A DNA stretch of 64,000 nucleotides from JASHVB01 sp036489395 (GCA_036489395.1 DASXFW010000120.1:1-64000); one strand, 5' to 3'; positions 1-8,330 are shown, counted from the stretch's first letter. Notes: generated from the letters alone by a model not told the origin. Made by a program: numbers and translations.

Positions 1-107
1 TTGCTCCCCACCCCACCTCGCGATGACGCAGTTACCTCTGGCTTCAGGCTTGGTCGGTAGGCCCAGGATGGACTTGCACCTTCCTGACAAGGCACGCTCA
101 CGGACGC

Positions 108-143
108 ACGATGGCCGGGTCAAGCCCGGCCATGACGGGTGGG
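108..143. repeat. Dispersed hairpin repeat, module A
   Basis: An inverted repeat of the form GGCCGGG..CCCGGCC, followed by ATGAC. It lies beyond the stop of the permease gene at 162 and could form a transcript-end hairpin. The same module recurs near 2845, 8400, 10920, 12580, 16840 and 58635. I see no gene in bases 1-161. Confidence 0.75.
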
Positions 144-161
144 GTCGCGACGATAAGTATC

Positions 162-1163
162 TCATCCGCGCGAACCGCCCTTGGAACTCCGTCCCGCCCG
201 GCTGAACCATCCGATGATCCCGTTCGGTGCCGCAACGACGAAGCCCACCAGCATCAACCCCACGATCAGCAGCGACAGCGCCGACGAAATGGTAACTGTC
301 GCCAGTTGCTGCAGCGTGCCCAGCAGCACCGCACCGATCACCGGTCCCAGCCAGCTCGACGTGCCGCCGATCAGCGGCATGGCGATGGTGTTGACGGCGG
401 TGCTCAGGCTGAACCCCGACGACGGATCGAGATACGTCACGTAGTACGGAAGCGGCGCGCCCGCCATGCCCATGAACCCGCCCGACAGCGCCGTGGCCAG
501 CAGCTTCAGCCGCAGGGTCGGAACGCCGGATGCCTCGGCGGCCAGCTCGTCGTCGCGGATCGTCGCGAACCCGGTGCCAAGCCGCGAGTTCTCGATCGCC
601 CGCGCCGTTGCCACCACGATGACCGACAGCGCCAGCATGACCAGGCACAGATACTCGATATAATCGATGCCGAGGAACGGTGCCTTCATCGGCCGCAGCA
701 CGTAGGTGCCGCGCGAACCGCCGACATACGTCCAGTTGGTCACCAGCGTTTGCGCCACCACGGCCATGGCCAGTGTGGCGATGCCGAAGAACGTGCCGCG
801 CAGGCGCAGCGTCAGATAGCCGGTGCCCAGGCCGATGATGCCCGAGATCACGCCGCCGACGAGGATATCGACCGGGATCGGCGGCGCCCACAGCTTGTGC
901 AGCACCACCGTGCTGTAGGCACCCACGGCGAAGAAGGCCGAGATGCCGAAATTCACATAACCGGTGTAACCGCCGAGGATATTCCATGCCGTCGCCAGCA
1001 CAATGTATTGCAGCACGACGTAGCCGGCGAAATAGACATAGGCGTTGTCGATCAGGTGCGCGACGACGCACAGCACGCCGGCCACGACAAGCAGTTTCAG
1101 GGTGAACGCCAGATTCTGCAGGCTCTGGCGACGTTGGGTGCCGGCGGTCGCGAGCAATGCCAT
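162..1163 (-). CDS. livM: HAAT-type ABC transporter permease, LivM-like
   Basis: Inner-membrane permease of an ABC importer of the hydrophobic amino acid / small carboxylate-amide (HAAT) family. The 333-residue protein is mostly hydrophobic segments. It has the LivM-type GGYTGYVNFG stretch (residues 64-73) and a cytoplasmic coupling loop RDDELAAEASG (203-213) that in this family contacts the ATPase. I start it at the ATG at 1163, which overlaps the livH stop as TGATG; the open frame extends further upstream but that part reads like the antisense of livH. The ATPase genes livG/livF and the binding protein are not adjacent inside the window and may lie to the left. The substrate cannot be read from sequence; the nearby nitrile hydratase-like operon makes an amide or amino acid plausible, which is inference. 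Confidence 0.9.
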   Translation of the reverse strand: MALLATAGTQRRQSLQNLAFTLKLLVVAGVLCVVAHLIDNAYVYFAGYVVLQYIVLATAWNILGGYTGYVNFGISAFFAVGAYSTVVLHKLWAPPIPVDILVGGVISGIIGLGTGYLTLRLRGTFFGIATLAMAVVAQTLVTNWTYVGGSRGTYVLRPMKAPFLGIDYIEYLCLVMLALSVIVVATARAIENSRLGTGFATIRDDELAAEASGVPTLRLKLLATALSGGFMGMAGAPLPYYVTYLDPSSGFSLSTAVNTIAMPLIGGTSSWLGPVIGAVLLGTLQQLATVTISSALSLLIVGLMLVGFVVAAPNGIIGWFSRAGRSSKGGSRG

Positions 1164-2041
1164 CACGCGCGCCCGAAGATGCCGCTCGGGCGGACCGCCA
1201 GCGTCGCCAGCAGCACGCCGAAGGATACCGCGGGTGCCCAGGACGGGCCGTAGAACGTCGCGGTCAGGTTTTCGGCGATGCCGAGTATCATGGCCGCGAC
1301 CAGTACGCCGCTGAAGCTGCCCAATCCGCCGAGCACGACGATGGCGAACACGCGGCCGATATAGTCGCGGCCGACGGACGGCTCGACCGGCTGGATGATG
1401 ATCAGCACCGCGCCGGCAACGGACGCGGTGGCGATCGACAGTCCGAACGCGACGCGCTTGATGCGGCTCGGGTTGGCGGCCATCAGGCGCAGCGCCTGCG
1501 GGTCCTGTGCCACCGCCTGCACCGCGCGGCCGAGGAAGGTGCGCGACAGGAAAAGCTGCAGCACGCCCATCATGACCAGCGCGACGATGCACGGCACCAG
1601 CAGACGCAGCGGGAACTCGATCACGCCGAGATAGAAACTGGGGCCGATGTACGGCGCCTCGACCAGCCGGTAATCCACGCCGAACACCAGGACCAGCGTG
1701 ACCTCGGTAATGAACAGCAGCCCGAAGAAGAAGGCGAGGCCTCGGAGGGAGGTGTCACCGCGTCGCTCGAAGGAATAGTCGTAGATCGTGTAGATCGCCG
1801 CCCCAAGCAAATAGAACGCCGGTATGGCGATGACCGAGGCGAGGATCGGATCGACGCCCCACCAGGTATTGGCGATGTACGCGATGTAGGAGCCCAGGAT
1901 AATGAAGGCCGGGTGCGCGATATTGACGATATCGAGCATGCCGAAGGAGATCGCGACTCCGACGGACACCGCGGCGTAGAAGCCGCCAAGAAGTATGCCG
2001 GACACCAGGGCGTTGCCCAGCAGGTTAAGCGACAGGTCCAT
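1163..2041 (-). CDS. livH: HAAT-type ABC transporter permease, LivH-like
   Basis: First permease of the same importer, 292 residues, multi-spanning inner-membrane protein. The signature GMLDIVNIAHPAF (residues 34-46) matches the conserved LivH segment that follows the first membrane helices. A cytoplasmic loop around AVAQDPQALRLMAANP is the expected ATPase contact. Its TGA overlaps the livM ATG by one base, so the two are translationally coupled. The nitrile hydratase-like operon ends 188 bp upstream on the same strand, and I see no recognisable element in that gap. Family assignment is secure; the transported compound is unknown. Confidence 0.92.
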   Translation of the reverse strand: MDLSLNLLGNALVSGILLGGFYAAVSVGVAISFGMLDIVNIAHPAFIILGSYIAYIANTWWGVDPILASVIAIPAFYLLGAAIYTIYDYSFERRGDTSLRGLAFFFGLLFITEVTLVLVFGVDYRLVEAPYIGPSFYLGVIEFPLRLLVPCIVALVMMGVLQLFLSRTFLGRAVQAVAQDPQALRLMAANPSRIKRVAFGLSIATASVAGAVLIIIQPVEPSVGRDYIGRVFAIVVLGGLGSFSGVLVAAMILGIAENLTATFYGPSWAPAVSFGVLLATLAVRPSGIFGRA

Positions 2042-2229
2042 TTGGTTTCACGCGTGACGTTTCCGGGCGGCAATCTGACGGAAGCCGCCGCGCTTGGCCA
2101 GAGGGTGCGTGCGAGTGTTACGGGATTCTCAGTCGTTGCGTATTTGCGTCGTGGCGCGCCGCGATCGCGTCCCCGATCCGTCTCACCCCGTCCCCACTCG
2201 TCATCGAGGGGTTTGACCCGTCGCGCGCG

Positions 2230-2808
2230 CTACACCGCTGGCAGCGTCACCCCGACCATGTCGCCTTCGCGCACGATCGACGCCAGTTTTTCCTCGCTCC
2301 AGCCTTCGGTTCCGGCGGGGCGGCGCGGCAGCACCATCCAGCGATAATCCGCCGTCGAATCGACGACGCGAATCCTCACGCCCTCGGTCAGCACGGTGCC
2401 CCATTCCGCCAGCAGTCCGCGCGGATCGCGCACCGCACGCGCACGATACGATGCGGACTTGTACCAGAACGGCGGATAGCCCAGCACCGCGCGCGGATAA
2501 CAACTGCAGAGCGTGCAGACGACCAGGTTATGCACGTCATCCGTGTCTTCCAGCACACCAAGCGGCGGCATGCCGCGCATCGGAATGCCGAGTTCCTCGG
2601 CCGCCTTCGCGCCGTCTTCCAGCATGCGGGCGCGATACGCCGGATCGGTCCACGCCTTCGCCACCATGCGCGCGCCCTGGCCCGGATTAGCGCGATCGGT
2701 GATGGCGATGCGCTCGGCGATTTCCGCCGGCGATGCGATCCCCTTGGCGGACAGCAGCGTGCGCACCGCGGACAGCAGCCTGTCGCTGTCGGCCTCCAGA
2801 ACGTTCAT
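2230..2808 (-). CDS. Nitrile hydratase-family catalytic subunit (alpha / SCNase gamma-like), Co-type
   Basis: Metal-binding subunit of the nitrile hydratase / thiocyanate hydrolase family, which hydrates nitriles to amides or hydrolyses thiocyanate. The metal claw is V97-C98-T99-L100-C101-S102-C103. Threonine between the first two cysteines is the pattern of the cobalt enzymes (iron enzymes carry serine), and C101/C103 are the cysteines normally oxidised to sulfinic/sulfenic acid. The downstream WYKSASYRARAVRDPR region is also family-typical. The start is the ATG at 2808, giving 192 residues; the longer open frame reads through a repeat and the preceding gene in another frame. It is third in an operon after two small genes that together equal a beta subunit, the scnB-scnA-scnC layout. 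No accessory or metallochaperone gene follows. Substrate is undetermined. Confidence 0.9.
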   Translation of the reverse strand: MNVLEADSDRLLSAVRTLLSAKGIASPAEIAERIAITDRANPGQGARMVAKAWTDPAYRARMLEDGAKAAEELGIPMRGMPPLGVLEDTDDVHNLVVCTLCSCYPRAVLGYPPFWYKSASYRARAVRDPRGLLAEWGTVLTEGVRIRVVDSTADYRWMVLPRRPAGTEGWSEEKLASIVREGDMVGVTLPAV

Positions 2809-2837
2809 ATGCGTTCTCGGGCGAAAGCCCGATCCTC

Positions 2838-2878
2838 CTTCGTCGTGGCCGGGCTTGAGCCGGCCATCATGCCGGCTC
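2838..2878. repeat. Module A hairpin inside the nitrile hydratase-like operon
   Basis: The repeat GTGGCCGGGCTTGAGCCGGCC lies in the short gap between the second and third genes of the operon and overlaps the last bases of the second gene. As RNA it can form a stem that might change the ratio of the two products. Confidence 0.6.
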
Positions 2879-3145
2879 CAGCCAATGTTCGAAGATTTCC
2901 ACCACCAGTTCGTCGCCCGTGGCACCTTCCTGCCAAATCGCCGGCTGCTCGAACCGCACATGATACAGCGGACGCACCGGTGCCGGACGCGCGAACGCCA
3001 GGTCCTCCGGATTGGGAAACGCGCCGAGCTGCCGCACCACGGTACCGCGCATGCCCCGCACATAATGTGGCGTGCGGATGTGCACCGGACCGCGCGTCTC
3101 CGGCCAGTCGTCCTTCACCCGCACGCTGGCGCCGGGGCTGAACAT
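2867..3145 (-). CDS. Nitrile hydratase beta subunit, C-terminal half (SCNase alpha-like)
   Basis: A 92-residue protein matching only the C-terminal SH3-like half of nitrile hydratase beta. It begins FSPGASVRVKDDWPETRGPVH and contains the beta-subunit landmark HIRTPHYVRGMRG (about 22-34), then YHVRFEQPAIW and an acidic C-terminus. Ordinary beta subunits are over 200 residues and carry both halves in one chain; here the N-terminal half is the separate gene just upstream. The ATG at 3145 overlaps the upstream TGA as TGATG; a GTG one codon earlier is an alternative. Three-subunit members known to me are thiocyanate hydrolase and the toyocamycin nitrile hydratase. The role is presumably to complete the active site and stabilise the catalytic subunit. 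Confidence 0.85.
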   Translation of the reverse strand: MFSPGASVRVKDDWPETRGPVHIRTPHYVRGMRGTVVRQLGAFPNPEDLAFARPAPVRPLYHVRFEQPAIWQEGATGDELVVEIFEHWLEPA

Positions 3146-3453
3146 CACTCAGTCTCCAGAGCGGCGCGCAATTCGGCCTCGGTGATGACGCCCTTGCGCA
3201 GCAAATTGTCGGCGATCGACCGGATCCAGCGGCGATAATAGCTGAGCCGATGGTATTCGGCCTCGGGGATCGCCTCGATGCCGCGGCGCAGTTCATCCAC
3301 CGTCATGACCTGCTTGGCGCCGAGGATGCCGCGGATCGCATCCACCTCCCTGTCGAAATCGGTGAGCGCATGCGGTTCGGTATCAACCGGCTCGCACATA
3401 AACTTCGCCGCGCCGCCCAGATCGTGGTGCGCCCGAGGTACGTCTTTCTCCAT
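3145..3453 (-). CDS. Nitrile hydratase beta subunit, N-terminal half (SCNase beta-like)
   Basis: A 102-residue protein with the N-terminal beta-subunit pattern: HHDLGG near the start (the conserved HDxGG), a helical middle, and YHRLSYYRRWIRSIADNLLRK (from about 67) followed by GVITEAEL, which matches the helix and loop that end the N-terminal domain of beta. The ATG at 3453 fits the conserved HDxGG position; the upstream open frame reads into the antisense of the SH3 gene. It is the first gene of the operon and its stop overlaps the next start. Split between two genes, beta has the SCNase-type architecture. A nitrile hydratase accessory (P14K/activator) protein is the alternative, but the operon pairing with a stand-alone C-terminal half argues against it. 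Confidence 0.8.
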   Translation of the reverse strand: MEKDVPRAHHDLGGAAKFMCEPVDTEPHALTDFDREVDAIRGILGAKQVMTVDELRRGIEAIPEAEYHRLSYYRRWIRSIADNLLRKGVITEAELRAALETE

Positions 3454-3490
3454 GGCTCCGGACGATACCGCGCGCCCACGACCGCGCAAG

Positions 3491-4150
3491 TCAGGGATGC
3501 ACCGCTTCGCCCGGCAGGGTGCCCCAGAACTGCGTGCGCGGCAGCCAGCCGCCATAATCGCCTACCCGCACACGGCACCACTCGGCACCCGCGTCGCAGG
3601 ACCGCAGCCGGCCGATCACCCCGACCTTCAGGATCGCCACTGCCGAGGCAGCCTCGTGCGGCTCGATCCGCAGCGTCGCGTCCGCTCCCTGCACGACAAA
3701 GGTACGAACTCCGATCAGCGTCGCCTCGTGCATCCAGCCGCGCGTGCCGTCCGGCGTTTCGACCAGGCGCCAGACCTCGAACTCGCGCAGGATCTTCACC
3801 GGCAGGTCACGGCGTTTGTACACCCAGTCGATCGGGTAACGAAAACCTGGCCCCTTGCGCATGTTCACATCGTCGGTGCGCAACGCGACAAAACGCGGAA
3901 TCGGCAGGCCGGTGACCGAACCCTTGGTCTCGTCGGCCACCGGCGGCAATGGGGCAGGAGTCGCCGCGGTGGCGGAAGCGGGCTTCTTTTCTGGCTGAGC
4001 GGGGCCAGTGGGCCGCACCACCGGCGTCGCCAACGGTGGCGGCTCGGGCGGCAATGGCAACGGCAATGCCGCGGGCCGGCTCCAGCCTGGTGCCGCGATC
4101 AAGCACAGCACACACGCGGCCAGCAACGCTCTGACGACCACCCTTCCCAT
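3491..4150 (-). CDS. Secreted SH3-domain protein
   Basis: A 219-residue exported protein with an N-terminal signal peptide (VVVRALLAACVLCLIAAPGWS), then a proline/alanine-rich linker to about residue 75. Two bacterial SH3-like domains follow: the first contains DDVNMRKGPGFRYPIDWVYK and a GWMH motif, the second contains TLRIEPHEAASAVAIL and ends with GDYGGWLPRTQFWG. The family is widespread in alphaproteobacteria and is thought to bind cell-wall peptides; no catalytic residues are visible. It lies 37 bp upstream of the nitrile hydratase-like operon on the same strand, without evident functional connection. It diverges from rpmB across a 319-bp gap. Confidence 0.85.
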   Translation of the reverse strand: MGRVVVRALLAACVLCLIAAPGWSRPAALPLPLPPEPPPLATPVVRPTGPAQPEKKPASATAATPAPLPPVADETKGSVTGLPIPRFVALRTDDVNMRKGPGFRYPIDWVYKRRDLPVKILREFEVWRLVETPDGTRGWMHEATLIGVRTFVVQGADATLRIEPHEAASAVAILKVGVIGRLRSCDAGAEWCRVRVGDYGGWLPRTQFWGTLPGEAVHP

Positions 4151-4236
4151 GCATCCCTCCGTGCCAAGTCGCGCCGCGCCGGGTCAAGCGCCGGATGGTT
4201 CGAGGGGAGGAAAGCGTCAGGGGCGGATCCCCGGAC

Positions 4237-4295
4237 CCCGACCAAGGGGCTCTGCCCCTTGGAATCCCGCCAAGGAGCATTGCCCTTGGAACCCA
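4237..4295. repeat. Two CCAAGG hairpins in the SH3-rpmB divergent gap
   Basis: A perfect 9-bp inverted repeat, CCAAGGGGC-tct-GCCCCTTGG (4242-4262), is followed by a weaker one built on CCAAGG/CCTTGG. This resembles short hairpin repeats dispersed in Acetobacteraceae genomes. Apart from this and the promoter at 4408, I see nothing in 4151-4469. Confidence 0.6.
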
Positions 4296-4407
4296 TTGTT
4301 TCGTTGGATGGGCGGGAGGGGGCACGGTATCGCAGGACCGGCATCGTGTGCGGCGCCCAAAGCCGCGCCGCCGTGCCCCCTCCCCGCAAACCACGCCCAC
4401 CCCGCGC

Positions 4408-4436
4408 TTGACGCACCGCCGCCGCGCCGCCATAAC
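4408..4436 (+). promoter_or_regulatory. Sigma-70-type promoter of rpmB
   Basis: TTGACG (4408-4413) and CATAAC (4431-4436) are separated by 17 bp. A start site near 4443 would give a leader of about 27 nt before the rpmB ATG at 4470. The hexamers match the usual alphaproteobacterial housekeeping consensus well. Confidence 0.65.
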
Positions 4437-4469
4437 CCGCGCCTTCCGCTCGGAGCCGAGGTTTCTCTC

Positions 4470-4775
4470 ATGTCCCGCCGCTGCCAGATCACGGGCAAAG
4501 GTGTGCTGTCCGGTAACAACGTCAGCCACGCCAACAACAAGACCCGCCGACGTTTCCTGCCGAACTTGCAGGATACGTCCGTGTTGTCCGATGCGTTGGG
4601 CAGTGCGGTGCGGCTGCGGCTGTCCACGCGGGCGATCCGCACCATCGAGCACAATGGTGGAATCGACGCCTTTCTGCTGGGCACGCCGAACGCCAAGCTG
4701 CCGGTGGAAGCGCAGGCGCTGAAGCGCCGCATCCAGCGCGCACGCTCCCGCCAGGAAGCCCGCTCGGCCGCTTGA
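4470..4775 (+). CDS. rpmB: 50S ribosomal protein L28
   Basis: Large-subunit ribosomal protein, 101 residues. It opens with the invariant MSRRCQITGKGVLSGNNVSH and continues NKTRRRFLPNLQ, then the alphaproteobacterial-length C-terminal half with VRLRLSTRAIRTIEHNGGID. High lysine and arginine content and the lack of a CxxC pair are normal for this subgroup. It is monocistronic with its own promoter at 4408-4436; the next gene starts 38 bp later and reads in the same direction. Confidence 0.97.
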   Translation: MSRRCQITGKGVLSGNNVSHANNKTRRRFLPNLQDTSVLSDALGSAVRLRLSTRAIRTIEHNGGIDAFLLGTPNAKLPVEAQALKRRIQRARSRQEARSAA

Positions 4776-4813
4776 TCGCGCGGCGTTAACCGGATCTTTC
4801 ATGATTTGCGGCC

Positions 4814-5620
4814 ATGCTGGGCCGCATGGAGTTGCTTGCGATCCTCGTTGCCGCGCTGGCTGCGGCGGGCGTCGTCAGTATAGCGCAACGCCGCGCATTG
4901 CTGACGGCTCGATGGGAGCGCGATCACGCGCAGGCCGCCGCGGCTGCAGCCACTCGCGTGGCGCACCTGGCCGCCGGCGATTTGCGTGATTGCGCGCTGC
5001 ACGTGATGGGGCGGGTGGAGCAATTGTCTGGCGGACAGCCGGATGCACAGGGTCGCGTGGCGGGAGCAGTCGCCGCGGTTCGGCGGCTCATGGCGCTGGC
5101 GGACGATCTGCAGGACCAGGGGGTGCCGGACCTGTCGCGGCGGGCGCTGCGGGTGGAGACCCTGCCGCTGGAGCCTGCCGTGCGCGACGCCATCGCGGCG
5201 GTCGGCGCGATGCTCGGGCCGGCCCACCGGCACTGGCGTGTCGCGCCGGACCTGGATGGGCAGGCGGTGCTGGCCGATCGGCGTGCACTGGCGCAGGTGC
5301 TGCAGCGGGTGTTGGGCAACGCCGCGCGGAATTCGGCGCCGGAGGACTGGATCGAGGTAGGCCTGGGTGCCACCGGCGATCACCTGGAGCTGACCATCGC
5401 CGATGAGGGCAACGGATTATGCGCGCCGGATCGCTCGGCGCAGCCGGGACAGCCCGACAGCCGGGGGCTTGGCCTTGGGCTGTCGCTCGCGCGGACGCTG
5501 ATGGCGGCGCATGGCGGGACGCTGGTCATCGAGTCGGCGCAGCGGGTGGGCACCCGGGTGGTCCTGGCCTTCCCGTCAGTCCGGACGGTGCGGCCTGCCG
5601 TTTCAGACCATGCGGAGTGA
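4814..5620 (+). CDS. Histidine-kinase-like membrane protein lacking the phospho-acceptor histidine
   Basis: A 268-residue protein with one N-terminal membrane helix (about residues 5-23), a short alanine-rich helix, a dimerisation-like region, and a C-terminal HATPase_c domain. The ATPase boxes look intact: N box VLQRVLGNAARNS, G1 ADEGNGL and G2 GLGLGLSLA. In place of the usual SHELRTPL H-box there is AAGDLRDCAL (residues 53-62), so glycine 55 occupies the histidine position. There is no sensor domain and no adjacent response regulator. It may be a pseudokinase, a histidine-phosphotransfer-like scaffold, or a kinase acting on a partner. Start: the ATG at 4814; ATG 4826 is also possible. Confidence 0.75.
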   Translation: MLGRMELLAILVAALAAAGVVSIAQRRALLTARWERDHAQAAAAAATRVAHLAAGDLRDCALHVMGRVEQLSGGQPDAQGRVAGAVAAVRRLMALADDLQDQGVPDLSRRALRVETLPLEPAVRDAIAAVGAMLGPAHRHWRVAPDLDGQAVLADRRALAQVLQRVLGNAARNSAPEDWIEVGLGATGDHLELTIADEGNGLCAPDRSAQPGQPDSRGLGLGLSLARTLMAAHGGTLVIESAQRVGTRVVLAFPSVRTVRPAVSDHAE

Positions 5621-5774
5621 GACGCCGATATTCCTCGGTGGAGAAAATCGCCCGGCTCGGGCAATGTCGGAGGATGACAGCAACGGTCCGAACGCTTCCG
5701 CCATACCGTGATGCGGGACTCACCGAATCACGGCCCCTTCGTGACAGGCAACAACCCGGTCGGCGGCGGTCGGC

Positions 5775-7199
5775 ATGAGTCCGCAGCGCATCGTTCCGGT
5801 GATTCTATCCGGCGGTTCGGGCACGCGGCTCTGGCCGGTGTCGCGGGAGAGCTTCCCCAAGCAGCTCTGGCCGCTCACGTCGGCGAACTCGCTGTTGCAG
5901 GAGACGGCGCTGCGCGCAAATGGCGCCGGCTTCGCGCCGCCGGTGGTGGTCTGCAACCACGAGCACCGGTTCCTGATCGCCGAGCACCTGCGGAATATCG
6001 GCGTCGCAGGCGCGCGCATCGTGCTGGAGCCGGTGGGCCGCAACAGCGCCCCGGCCATCGCCGCGGCGGCGCTGCTGGTGGCGCGCGACGATCCGGACAG
6101 CGTGCTGTGGATGCTCGCCGCGGACCACGCGATCGCCGACCTGGCCGCGCTGCACCTGGCGCTGAACGCGGCGACCGCAGCGGCGCTCACCGGCCGCATC
6201 GTCACCTTCGGCATGCAGCCGACCAGGCCGGAGACCGGCTACGGCTACATCGAGCGCGGCGACCCATTGCGCGACGCGCCGGGCGCCTTCGCGGTCAGCC
6301 GCTTCGTGGAGAAGCCCGACGCCGCGGCGGCGGCCCGGCTGGTCGCCGGCGGGCGGCATCTGTGGAACTCCGGCATGTTCGTGTTCACCGCACGCACGCT
6401 GCTGGACGAGATGGAGGCGCACGCGCCGGAGGTGCTTGCCGCGGTGCGCCGCGCGGTGGAGGGCAGCCGCACCGACCTCGACTTCATCCGCCTGGAGGAA
6501 GCCCCGTTTGCCGCCTGTCCGTCGATCAGCCTGGACTACGCGGTGGCGGAACGCACCGCCCGCGCGGCCGTGGTGCCGGCGGATATCGGCTGGTCCGACG
6601 TGGGAAGCTGGAGCGCGCTGTGGGAGCTCGGCGAGCGCGACGCCGCAGGCAACGTCGCGGTCGGCGACGTTCTGCTGGAGAACGCGCAGGACTGCTACGT
6701 GCGCAGCGACGGCATGCTAGCTGCGGTGGTCGGCCTGCGCGACGCCGTGGTGGTGGTGACCGAGGATGCGGTGCTGGCGATGCACCGCGACCAGGCTCAG
6801 GACGTGAAGAAGGTGGTGGACCGGCTGAAGGCCGCCGGCCGGCATGAGGCGGTGGCGCACAATCGCGTCTATCGGCCGTGGGGCTTCTTCGAGAGCCTGA
6901 TCCAGGGCGACCGCTTCCAGGTGAAGCGGATCGTCGTGTCGCCCGGTGGCAACCTGTCGCTGCAGAAGCATTTCCATCGCGCCGAGCACTGGGTCGTGGT
7001 GAACGGCACGGCGAAGGTGACGCGCGATGCGGAGGAGCTGATCGTGCGGGAAAATGAAAGCGTCTATCTGCCGCTCGGCTGCGTGCACCGGCTGGAAAAT
7101 CCCGGGAAGATCCCGCTGACACTGATCGAGGTGCAGTCGGGCGCGTATCTCGGCGAGGACGATATTGTCCGCCTGGACGACAATTACGGGCGGATGTGA
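5775..7199 (+). CDS. manC: Mannose-1-phosphate guanylyltransferase / mannose-6-phosphate isomerase
   Basis: Bifunctional type II enzyme of 474 residues that makes GDP-mannose from mannose-6-phosphate through mannose-1-phosphate. The N-terminal nucleotidyltransferase domain begins VILSGGSGTRLWPVSRESFP with the GSGTRLWP signature, followed by FVEKP and the NSGMF motif. The C-terminal cupin isomerase domain starts near residue 350 (VYRPWGFFESL) and has the metal-binding segment LQKHFHRAEHWVVV around residues 392-406. GDP-mannose is the substrate of the AlgD-type dehydrogenase at 42818, so this gene probably feeds the exopolysaccharide made by the 17-40 kb locus. No sigma-70 promoter is obvious in the 154-bp gap before it. 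Confidence 0.93.
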   Translation: MSPQRIVPVILSGGSGTRLWPVSRESFPKQLWPLTSANSLLQETALRANGAGFAPPVVVCNHEHRFLIAEHLRNIGVAGARIVLEPVGRNSAPAIAAAALLVARDDPDSVLWMLAADHAIADLAALHLALNAATAAALTGRIVTFGMQPTRPETGYGYIERGDPLRDAPGAFAVSRFVEKPDAAAAARLVAGGRHLWNSGMFVFTARTLLDEMEAHAPEVLAAVRRAVEGSRTDLDFIRLEEAPFAACPSISLDYAVAERTARAAVVPADIGWSDVGSWSALWELGERDAAGNVAVGDVLLENAQDCYVRSDGMLAAVVGLRDAVVVVTEDAVLAMHRDQAQDVKKVVDRLKAAGRHEAVAHNRVYRPWGFFESLIQGDRFQVKRIVVSPGGNLSLQKHFHRAEHWVVVNGTAKVTRDAEELIVRENESVYLPLGCVHRLENPGKIPLTLIEVQSGAYLGEDDIVRLDDNYGRM

Positions 7200-7322
7200 G
7201 GGGGCCGGGCCGACTGGCTGCATGGGACGCGGCGGCGCCCTCCTGCGACGACGCTTCCGGCTCGCCGCCGTTTCGGATAAACTCCAGCCAGCGCAATACA
7301 GCAGAATCAAGCGGAGGGACCC

Positions 7323-8270
7323 ATGTCCGTCATCAAGGTACGCGAACTCGCCTACGGCCGGCTGCGTTCGCCGGACCTCGACAAAGAGGAGGAATTCCTC
7401 ACCACCTTCGGCATGACACGCGCGGCGCGCACGCCGAACGCGTTGTACATGCGCGGCACCGATCCGTTTCACCATATCCACGTGACGGAGAAGGGCGATC
7501 CCGCGTTCCTTGGCTTCGCATGGTACGCGGCGAGCGAGGAAGACCTGCGCAAGATCGCCGAACTGCCGGGCGCCTCCGGCATCGAGCACACGGATGAACC
7601 CGGCGGCGGCATGCGCGTGCGCCTGAAGGAGCCGAACGGCTACACGATCGAGGTGGTGTACGGGCTGCAGGCAGTGTGGCCGATCCAGGTGGTGCGGCAG
7701 CCGCTGAACTCGGCCGCGGCACCGCTGAATCGCGCCGGCGCGGTGATGCGCTATCGGCAGGGACCATCGCGCGTGAAGCGCATCGGCCACGCGGTGATGG
7801 GCACGCCGAAGAACCAGGAAACGGTGCGCTGGTTCCGCGAGACGCTCGGCCTGGTGTGCTCGGACGACGTGTATGCCGGCAGCCAGGAGAACATCATCGG
7901 CCAGTTCAGCCGGGTGGACGCCGGCGACGAGTATGTCGATCACCACGCGTTTTTCTGCATGCGGAACGAGCGGACCGGGCTGAACCACTTCTCGTTCGAA
8001 GTGCAGGACATCGACGACGTGTTCATCGGCCACGAGTATCTGGCGGGGACTGGCCAGTACGAGCACATGTGGGGCATCGGGCGGCATCTGCTGGGCAGCC
8101 AGGTATATGATTACTGGGCGGATCCATGGGGCCGCGTGCACGAGCACTGGGCGGACACCGACCGGCTGAACGCGCACAACGGCGGCAACCTGGTCTCGGC
8201 GGATGAGGGGCTGCGGTCGCAGTGGGGCACCCGGCCGCCGGAGAAGTTCATCGGCCACGTCAGCGCCTGA
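7323..8270 (+). CDS. Extradiol-type dioxygenase, two VOC domains
   Basis: A 315-residue type I extradiol dioxygenase-family protein (vicinal oxygen chelate fold). The N-terminal VOC module (about 7-120) is the structural half. The C-terminal module (about 150-290) carries the 2-His-1-carboxylate iron triad: H156 in RIGHAVM, H222 in LNHFSF and E274 in VHEHW. Such enzymes cleave catecholic or similar aromatic rings. A good ribosome-binding site (CGGAGGGA) precedes the ATG. No other aromatic-degradation genes adjoin it, so the substrate is unknown; a metal-dependent hydrolase or lyase use of the fold cannot be excluded. Confidence 0.85.
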   Translation: MSVIKVRELAYGRLRSPDLDKEEEFLTTFGMTRAARTPNALYMRGTDPFHHIHVTEKGDPAFLGFAWYAASEEDLRKIAELPGASGIEHTDEPGGGMRVRLKEPNGYTIEVVYGLQAVWPIQVVRQPLNSAAAPLNRAGAVMRYRQGPSRVKRIGHAVMGTPKNQETVRWFRETLGLVCSDDVYAGSQENIIGQFSRVDAGDEYVDHHAFFCMRNERTGLNHFSFEVQDIDDVFIGHEYLAGTGQYEHMWGIGRHLLGSQVYDYWADPWGRVHEHWADTDRLNAHNGGNLVSADEGLRSQWGTRPPEKFIGHVSA

Positions 8271-8330
8271 GCTGCACCTGCGCTCCGCAAGCAGGGCGGA
8301 AGCGGTGGGCCGTCCTGTCGTTGCACCGTG

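Noticed and set aside
111..1253. Long rightward frame opposite the permease genes
   Set aside because: Its composition is Arg/His/Gln/Asp-rich without domains, typical of the antisense of a GC-rich gene.
162..1592. 476-residue version of the LivM permease
   Set aside because: The extra N-terminal 143 residues are the livH gene read in another frame; the ATG at 1163 with TGATG coupling is the natural start.
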